A stretch of 64,000 nucleotides of DNA. It comes from Lotus japonicus. Lineage: Eukaryota > Streptophyta > Magnoliopsida > Fabales > Fabaceae. The stretch lies in NCBI RefSeq assembly GCF_012489685.1, contig NC_080046.1, positions 29,317,881 to 29,381,880 on the forward strand, given 5' to 3'. A program made the position numbers and the translations under genes. How positions within the stretch are numbered: position 1 is the first letter of the stretch; every line of letters starts with the position of its first letter. This document shows positions 56,290 through 64,000 of the stretch, one piece after another. Under the pieces are notes generated by a model that was not told the DNA's origin, did no database searches, and saw only the letters and a list, made by a program, of their open reading frames with translations.

Positions 56290-58320
56290 ACATGGATTGA
56301 GGGTGTGTGGTTCCGTAGCAGAATCGTTAGGAACTTGATATCAGGATATTTGTGGTTACTGGATGTCAGGAACTCATTGTCTGTTCCAGTGGGTTTTTCT
56401 AAATTTCCACCTTCGATGTATTAGGCCTGATCAACCTAATATTGAGGGGGTGATATTCGGAATCACAGCTGATAATGGACCTTGATAGAAGGATGTGTAA
56501 GATGAATTTGAATTGATTGAGGATTAGTCGGATTTGGGAGGAAAGTTCGTGTTAAGCATTTGATTGTACAAGATTAAGATTTGAACCTTTGGAAGTTGAT
56601 GATTTTCGTATAGACATTGATTGGTTAGTTCGTGTGATTACTCCAAGTAGAGGTAGACTAAGCCAATAGAATTGATGTTGGAAAATCTTTAAGTATTTTC
56701 TCGGAAGTTATGAAGTCATAGGTTATGTGATTTCTGACGTGGGATTATTAGAGATTAGATAGGTTGGATTTAATATCCGGTTATAGATGATTGTTTGATG
56801 GTAGCGAGATTGAGAAGAATTAACTCTGAACTAGATTGTTATAGTCGAGTTCGAGGAATAAGTTTTGCTAAGCGTTGGATTAATATGTGGAGACATTATA
56901 GTCTTAAGAGATGAATTTTCGCTTGAAAAGTGTTGAATTAATGATTAAGTTGGAGAAAGAAAGTTTTAGCATAAGTTGAATACTTGAGGTTGGTGATATG
57001 GATTCCAAGGAAATATGCTGAGATTACTAAGTGAGATTTACTAAGTTGGATTGAAATCTTAGGGTTAAGATTGAATCTTGAGAGTCGAGAATCGCATACG
57101 AGTAAGAGATCTTACAGTTGTAGCTGTGACAATAGGAGTTGAATCTTAGAAGAATGAAGACCTGGAGATGGGTTTCGGGTTAAGACCATTGAGGTATAAT
57201 ATAAGAGTGATCTTGAAGTAAATGAATCTTGGGTTGTGTAGGGTCATAAGGTTGGTTATAAGTTGGTGATCGATTGATGTTGATCATGAGGTTGCAGACA
57301 TAATGAGCCATGTGATATGATTTGAATGATGTTAGCATAATAAGTTGTGGATGTGAAAGCATGACGACACTGGTCAGGTCGTTTGGGTAAGTGAAGGAGT
57401 TATAGTTTTTAAGAAACGGATATTCATTTAAGAAGTATTGAAGGATTAAAGGACATTAGAGGACCAAACTTGGAGAAGGTTTAGGTTTTAAATCTATGAA
57501 TGTCTGTCTAAGGTGTGAAGGACTCAAAGTTTGTCAGAATTTGATTGGGAGATTAAGAAGTTGATTGACGAGATGGTGGTTGAGTCCCAAAAGGAGGGTG
57601 TTGGTGTTAAGATGAATACTTGAAGTTGTTATGTTTGGACAAGTTTCTTAGAGCTTAAGAGTGGATGAAACTTTTTTATGGATTTTGATGATGCATATTA
57701 CGGTTAACAAGTGAATTTTACTAAGGTTGAATGAGAATCCTAGGGCTAAGGTTGACCTAGTGAGCTGAGATTCATGTACACATACGAGATTTAGCGGTGT
57801 TAGCGGTTACGATAGAGTTAAATCTCAGAATGTTGAAGGATCGGATGATAAGATGGCTAGTTAAGTCCCTTGAGGTATAGTTATGATGTAATCTACTAGA
57901 GGATAAGTCTCGATTTATGCGAAGTGTTAGGGATTTCAGTAAGTGTAAATAGGTTTGAGTGAGGGAAGTTCTAAGGAAGAAGACGATAATAATGGATTGT
58001 TAGATATTAAGAAGAGGATTATCTTATAAGTTGTTGGTAACTTGATGTTGAAGGGGATAAGATTAGTGAAGGACAAGAAATAAGGACATAAGTCGATTTT
58101 TAATTCGAATGGTGACTAAGTAGGAGATTGATTTCATTGTGCGAGTGATGATAGTTACGAAGTTGGATGTGACGTTAATGGACTATTAGATTCCAACGCA
58201 ATGTTTCGTCTAAGAGTTATCGAACGAACAAGTGATGGACTGTAGATGAAGATCACGAGGACAAGTTGAGTATCTACTTTGAGATGACAGAGAGGCACTG
58301 AGTTTAAGAAGAATTCCGGA
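56290..58320 (+). other. Long non-coding interior of element 3
   Basis: Stops in all frames; homologous to 19980-21945 in element 2 over most of its length with small indels. Confidence 0.7.
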
Positions 58321-58344
58321 CGACCGAAAGTAAAGAAGTAAGTG

Positions 58345-58614
58345 GCTAAGGTTGTGCGACTGCACGGAATGCCAACCGGTATCATTTCAAGCAGAGGTCC
58401 GACGCAAGTAATCGAGTCAGACGACATGAGGTTGAATGATGTTTTGTCTTTTGAGACGCCGATAGTTAGCAGTGGGGATAGAAGAGTGAAACAGTTAAGG
58501 GGAAGGCAGATTGCTTAAGTAAAGATTTTGAGGAACAATGACACAGGCACTACTACATGGGAATTGGAAGATAAGATCAAGGAACTGTATTCCGAACTTT
58601 TTGCAGAGCTCTGA
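58345..58614 (+). pseudogene. Integrase and chromodomain remnant, element 3
   Basis: A scrap of integrase (VRLHGMPTGI) is followed by about 70 codons matching the end of element 1 pol (VIE.DD..L.D.LSFETP; TTWELEDKIKELYSELF), ending TGA 58612-58614. It shares with element 2 the in-frame stop after QIA. Confidence 0.7.
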
Positions 58615-58639
58615 GTTTCGAGGACGAAACTTTCTTTTT

Positions 58640-58651
58640 GGAGGGGAGTAT
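58640..58651 (+). other. Polypurine tract, element 3
   Basis: GGAGGGGAGTAT before the 3' LTR, preceded by the conserved stem-loop 58614-58631. Confidence 0.75.
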
Positions 58652-61600
58652 TGTAAGACCTGGATTTTCAGAACAAGTTAAGTTTCCGACTCACACGTAG
58701 AAATAGTGTAAGCGTGACAGGAGTTTGACATTTGAGAAAGATTAATGAAGAAGAAAGTTCAGGAATTGCTTGAGGAATGTTGCGTAGCTGTTTTCGGAGT
58801 TAGTGCGAGTCGTCTGCACACCTGCCTTATGGCAAGCGTGTCCAGAATAGGCTATTTCGCTCTTAAAGCAACGTTTTGAGTGAGATTTCGAACTCTCGGA
58901 AAATTTAAAGATTCTCTTTATTTTTCCATCGACCAGCGTTTCATTTCGGAACTCTGGACTGTACGCACGACAGGTTTCACTTTTCGGATGTCCGCCGACG
59001 CTAATTTCTTTGCTTCGAAACCCTATTTTCGAGCAATGGATGAATACTTTTTCTATTCGGGACTTCTAACGAAGATTCCGTCCGCGTTGCCAGACTTGTT
59101 TCGACGTTTCCAATCTTTCTTCAGTTGGAAGTTTTGTCGTTTGAGCATCACAGCAAAAAGTAGTTTTTCGGGGCAGATTAACCGACACCGCTTTTGAGTT
59201 TTTCGATATCGTTTTTCCCAAATCCTAGATATTTGTTTTGAGTTCTGGAATTCCGACGCCAGAATCTCTCTTAGAATTTCTCGGTGATCGTGCTGCAAAA
59301 ATCGGAATCGCGAAATTTTCATTTTCCCGCGATTTCACCCGCCTATAAATAGCGCGAAAAAGCAAAATCCTCTCATTTTCTTTCCATTTGTGGCTGATTT
59401 CGTGGGGAGCAAGGGGGGAGGGGATTTCCGCGAAAACTTGACCAATCTTCGTGCAGTTCGTCCCTACTTCTAGGTATCGAGGTAACTATCATGAATCCTG
59501 CCTCTGATTTCTGTTTCTGCTGAGTTTCTGAAGTCGTTCTGTGCTCTAAGTTTTGAGCTTTTTCTAAAATTGTCCGATTTCTCTGATTTCTCGCTTGGGT
59601 TATGTTCCTTATGTTCCCCTGAGTCTAAAACCTCTGTCAGTAAACTCTGATTGCGATTCAGTTGCCCAGGATCTGAAAAATTGACTCAAAACTCTTTTTG
59701 TCTCACATTTCGAAACTTTATTGTCGAAAAGACTTAATATGACTTCGTGCCTTTAGGATTTGTTGTCACGGATATCATGAGGATCGTTGCTGTCAAATTT
59801 GTTTTCAGAACTGATAACTTTGAAGTTTTGAGCCTTTATTTTGGACCAAAATGCCCCTGCGTAGTCGTATTTCGGCCCGATTGTCCGAAAATTGTTCTGA
59901 CAGTTTCTTTGCCTTAGTTTTACCCTAAAACTACCTTGTAAACTGATTTGATCGAAGAAAAAGAGCCGAAGCCCTTTTCTCCTTTTGGCCGTGGGTTTTT
60001 CCTAAGGGGAGGGGAGTTTTTCGTTTTCGAAAACTTGTCCTTTCGTACCTGTTTGTCGTATTCTGAAGCTTTGATGCTTTGTCTATCGTTTATGTATTGT
60101 ATTGCGATCGAACTAATCGATTTTGTGTGGATTCTGCTTTGTTTTTCCTCCGAGGTTCAGTTGAAGGAACTTTGGAAGTTTCAAGGCATTCCTGTGAAGG
60201 AGATTTGATTTGCGAAGCTGGATCAGCTCGAGGTTAGGGCAACTTACTATATATTAGCTATGACTGCATGATAGGCGTCGATAAATTCGACTTATGTTTA
60301 TCTGATGTTGTTTTTGATGATGAGTTGATGTTATGATGCTTTTCCATACTTGTGATGTTGTGCTTTTGTTGGATTGAGCGTTTTGACGCAATTTCGGAGT
60401 GGAGATTCATTGATCTGGTGATCTTTGATATTTCGGGTTGGATGAACAACCCTAGGCAAGTCCAAATGTGGGGTTTGAGACTTAGCCATATGTTGGAATT
60501 CTTAGACTTTCCCCGGGAAATGTATTTTGGGTGGTTGATCTTTGAAAACTTAGAATGATAGAGCTTTGAAAAACTAAAGACTTGGGAAACTTAGACTTTG
60601 AGAAATAAACTCATAACTTGACTAATTCGAATTGAAACAATTTTTATTAACGTTTAAGCATAGGAGAACTGAAGGGGAAAATATTTACGAAAGACGGGGA
60701 AAAGTCGACTTTGTTGTGGGTTTGGAGAGTTATCGGAATTGGGGGAAGCCACTAAGGTGAGCTATGGTGATGATTGAAAGTCACCGAGTACTCTAGTACT
60801 CTTGGGGATTGTTGTGGAGCCGTGTTGTATTGACCGACACCTAGTGCTCTTGTTGTTTGGGCTATGTTGTATTGACCGACACTAGACCCTTGTGTATTCT
60901 GTGGATGGAGTTGTGTTGTATTGACCGACACTTACTCCGAGTTGTGTTGTATTGACCGACACTAACTCATGGGTTTGTTGAGATTGGGTTGTGAGCTAAA
61001 CACTTTCGTGGTAAGGGCGATTCGTTGTTTGGCTAACCACGTTGCATTCAATCGGGTGAATAACGGGAATGGTTCACCTGTGCATATCATGGTGAATAAC
61101 GGGAATGGTTCACCTTGCATTAATGATGAATAACGGGAATGGTTCATCATTCGGTGAATAACGGGAATGGTTCACCAAGGATGAATAACGGGAATGGTTC
61201 ATCCAGGATGGATTTCATCCAGGATGGATAACGGGAATGGTCCATCCATAGTGAAAATGCTTCACTTGTGGCGAACGGGAACGCGTCACAAATCCGGATA
61301 CATATTGTGCATTTCACGCATACATTCATGCTGACTGAGATTGTGTGTTGTTTGTTTATTGAAGCAATGTTAGAGCCATAACATGCTAGGATTGTTTATA
61401 TGTATATATATCAACATATATCTATACCCCATATCACATGTTGAGTGTATATCTACTTATTGCTGTGAGTTGACCCTAGCGCCTTGGCTTTGTTTGTATG
61501 TTTGTGTTTGGGCGGTCGGCCTGCTGCCAGATGTCGATGGCCGACTGGTGTTCGATGGTCTCTCCCTCGGGGGGGATCAGATATGAGCTTGTGGATCGGG

Positions 61601-62221
61601 ATGCCCCCACCGCTTGGGTGATCGATGTTGTGGGTCATCGAGCGACGTACCGGGGAAGGGTCATGGAGGACCGGACTGACGAGTGTGAACATCTGACGAA
61701 AGAAGTTCTACGACGCATGGAGCTGAGCTTCAACTTGCCGTCTTCAGTTCGCCGAGGACTCGGATGTGTGAGCAGTTATGGGTTGGTAGAGTTAGGCAGG
61801 CGTCATATTTGTGTAGAGCTCTGATTCGTTTTGCTTTTGGGACGGGGTAGGTTCCCGACGCATGGCTTTTGTGTGGTTCTCTTATTGAGGGATCACAGTG
61901 AGTCAGTCGGACTATAGGAGTCTTTGCTTAGGCCATTTTGAGGCCGACTTTCTCCCAGTGGATTGTAATTATAACCTTTTCACTCACACTTCTGGATCTG
62001 TAACTATTTGCCTACGGGCACACTACTTTGGAGTCACTGCGAGTGCGCGTGACATGGGAGTGCAGCTGAGGCTGTACATGTGTATATATTTGTGTGTTGG
62101 TTGGGTTTTGTCTTTATTTTCTATTGCTTGATTTAAAAGGTATCAAACGAAAAATTACCTGTTTTCAGCGTAAAGTCTATTTTTGGTTACTAAAGTGACA
62201 CCTGGAAATCGGGGTGTTACA
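58652..62221 (+). repeat. 3' LTR of element 3 (3570 bp)
   Basis: Same length as the 5' LTR and almost identical; carries its own TATA, 78-nt cassette, hairpin array and LTR ORF. Followed by GGAAT. Confidence 0.92.
61531..61824 (+). CDS. Conserved LTR-encoded ORF (element 3, 3' LTR copy)
   Basis: Identical 97-residue copy of the ORF at 53803-54096, at the same offset in the 3' LTR. Transcription from the 3' LTR promoter (59343) would run through it into flanking DNA, so it could in principle be expressed independently of the element body. Confidence 0.5.
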   Translation: MSMADWCSMVSPSGGIRYELVDRDAPTAWVIDVVGHRATYRGRVMEDRTDECEHLTKEVLRRMELSFNLPSSVRRGLGCVSSYGLVELGRRHICVEL

Positions 62222-64000
62222 GGAATGGAGGGAAAAGAAATCTTAAGTCCATTTTTATTGGACTATTATTGCTTTGAACATGGAATTAATCATAACTTGG
62301 TGTAGATTGAGAAAAATAATGATTTAATAATAATTTATTCTTACTGCTTTTCATTCGTCTATCACTTTTGTGCTTGTCGTGAATCATATGTATCTTGTGT
62401 ACACTGATTCTTTTTGAATTAAAGAAAACTAAGGCGAAGAAGTAGAAGGTTACAAGCTTTATTAAAAAAGATGGAGAATTATCTTATCCAAATTTTAAAT
62501 AGTCAAGATTCAGTAAAACAATTATCTACTATGGCTGCTTTTTCCCTTGGGGAAACCTTTGTTGGGTACCGGTTACTGGGGCAGGGTATGTGGTTACCGC
62601 AACAGAATTCAAGAGATTTGTTGTGAATTAAAGGGGAATGGAGGGAAAAGAAATCTTAAGTCTATTTTTATTGGACTATTATTGCTTTGAACATGGAATT
62701 AATCATAACTTGGTGTAGATTGAGAAAAATAATGATTTAATAATAATTTATTCTTACTGCTTTTCATTCGTCTTTCACTTTTGCGCTTGTCGTAAATCAT
62801 ATGTATCTTGTGTACACTGATTCTTTTTGAATTAAAGGAAACTAAGGCGAAGAAGTAGAAGGTAAGAAGCTTTATTAAAAAAGATGGAGAATTATCTTAT
62901 CCAAATTTTAAATAGTCAAGATTCAGTAAAACAATTATCTACTATGGCTGCTTTTTCCCTTGGGGAAACCTTTGTTGGGTACCGGTTACTGGGGCAGGGT
63001 ATGTGGTTACCGCAACAGAATTCAAGAGATTTGTTGTGAATTAAAGGGGAATGGAGGGAAAAGAAATCTTAAGTCTATTTTTATTGGACTATTATTGCTT
63101 TGAACATGGAATTAATCATAACTTGGTGTAGATTGAGAAAAATAATGATTTAATAATAATTTATTCTTACTGCTTTTCATTCGTCTTTCACTTTTGCGCT
63201 TGTCGTGAATCATATGTATCTTGTGTACACTGATTCTTTTTGAATTAAAGGAAACTAAGGCGAAGAAGTAGAAGGTTACAAGCTTTATTAAAGAGAAGGA
63301 GAATTATCTTATCCAAATTTTAAATAGTCAAGATTCAGTAAAACAATTATCTATTATGGCTGCTTTTTCCCTTGGGGAAACCTTTGTTGGGTACCGGTTA
63401 CTGGGGCAGGGTATGTGGTTACCGCAACAGAATTGAAGAGATTTGTTGTGAATTAAAGGGGAATGGAGGGAAAAGAAATCTTAAGTCCATTTTTATTGGA
63501 CTATTATTGCTTTGAACATGAAATTAATCATAACTTGGTGTACATTGAGAAAAATAATGATTTAATAATAATTTATTCTTACTGCTTTTCATTCGTCTTT
63601 CACTTTTGCGCTTGTCGTGAATCATATGTATCTTGTGTACACTGATTCTTTTTGAATTAAAGGAAACTAAGGCGAAGAAGTAGAAGGTAACAAGCTTTAT
63701 TAAAAAAGATGGAGAATTATCTTATCCAAATTTTAAATAGTCAAGATTCAGTAAAACAATTATCTATTATGGCTGCTTTTTCCCTTGGGGAAACCTTTGT
63801 TGGGTACCGGTTACTGGGGCAGGGTATGTGGTTACCGCAACAGAATTGAAGAGATTTGTTGTGAGTTAAAGGGGAAGGGAGGGAAAAGAAATCTTAAGTC
63901 CATTTTTATTGGACTATTATTGCTTTGAACATGGAATTAATCATAACTTGGTGTAGATTGAGAAAAATAATGATTTAATAATAATTTATTCTTACTGCTT
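62222..64000 (+). repeat. Tandem array, about 412-bp period, right part
   Basis: Units restart with TTTTG(C/T)GCTTGTCGT at 62366, 62779, 63192 and 63604 (periods 413, 413, 412) and run to the window edge. Together with 49829-50923 about seven units are visible. The core TTGTTGGGTACCGGTTACT and GGGTATGTGGTTACCGC recurs in every unit. The array clearly continues beyond the window. Confidence 0.92.

Larger units (their letters stand above)
50924..62221 (+). mobile_element. Element 3: non-autonomous gypsy retrotransposon, TSD GGAAT
   Basis: Complete element with two 3570-bp LTRs (50924-54493, 58652-62221), tRNA-iMet primer site, polypurine tract and perfect target duplication GGAAT (50919-50923 and 62222-62226). 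The interior holds a minimal gag, part of RT and a chromodomain remnant, but no working pol. In the parts I compared the LTRs differ at only two positions, for example 51131/58859 and 52362/60090, so the insertion is very young. It landed inside the 412-bp tandem array. Confidence 0.93.

Overview
This is plant nuclear DNA, most likely from a legume (Fabaceae). The reasons are a SIRE/Maximus-type Ty1/copia element with an env-like ORF, Ty3/gypsy chromovirus (Tekay/Del-type) elements with very long LTRs, and intron-split fragments of plant genes. The genus cannot be fixed from sequence alone. There is no ordinary intact host gene. The window is a nested retrotransposon landscape around one low-copy island (about 38.2-49.8 kb), ending in a tandem-repeat array.

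Layout. 1-2010: probable diverged minus-strand LTR and an old repeat. 2011-10743: element 1, a Tekay-type element with an intact 1472-residue gag-pol; its 3' LTR is cut after about 100 bp. 10744-13060: remnant of a minus-strand SIRE copia with an intact gag ORF and pol deleted. 13061-15234 continuing at 25950-25983: a related gypsy LTR, split by element 2 (15235-25944, TSD CATTG). 25984-26083: 100-N assembly gap. 26084-35474: plus-strand SIRE element lacking its 5' part. 35475-38186: minus-strand gypsy LTR fragment. 38187-42899: low-copy DNA with old repeats. 42900-44760: unusual element with LTR-like arms in inverted orientation and TSD ACCAG. 45571-48844: fragments of TYW1 and of a MIP1-zipper/DUF547 gene. 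49829-64000: tandem array of about 412 bp period, split by element 3 (50924-62221, TSD GGAAT).

Elements 2 and 3 have no working pol but nearly identical LTR pairs, so they look like recently mobile non-autonomous relatives, probably moved in trans by elements like element 1. The strongest candidates for undescribed biology lie inside the long gypsy LTRs. (i) A cassette of exactly 78 nt flanked by AG and GT occurs in five independent LTRs, downstream of a TATA box, and looks like a leader exon. (ii) An ORF inside the LTR is conserved at protein level between elements 1 and 3; its ATG directly follows a CAG acceptor-like site. (iii) A second acceptor-like site, with a TACTAAC/T branch-point-like motif, lies just before the gag ATG in all three elements. 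(iv) A covarying stem-loop array occupies a variable slot in the LTR. Together they suggest an alternatively spliced leader producing either an LTR protein or gag-pol. This is inference from sequence and needs RNA evidence.
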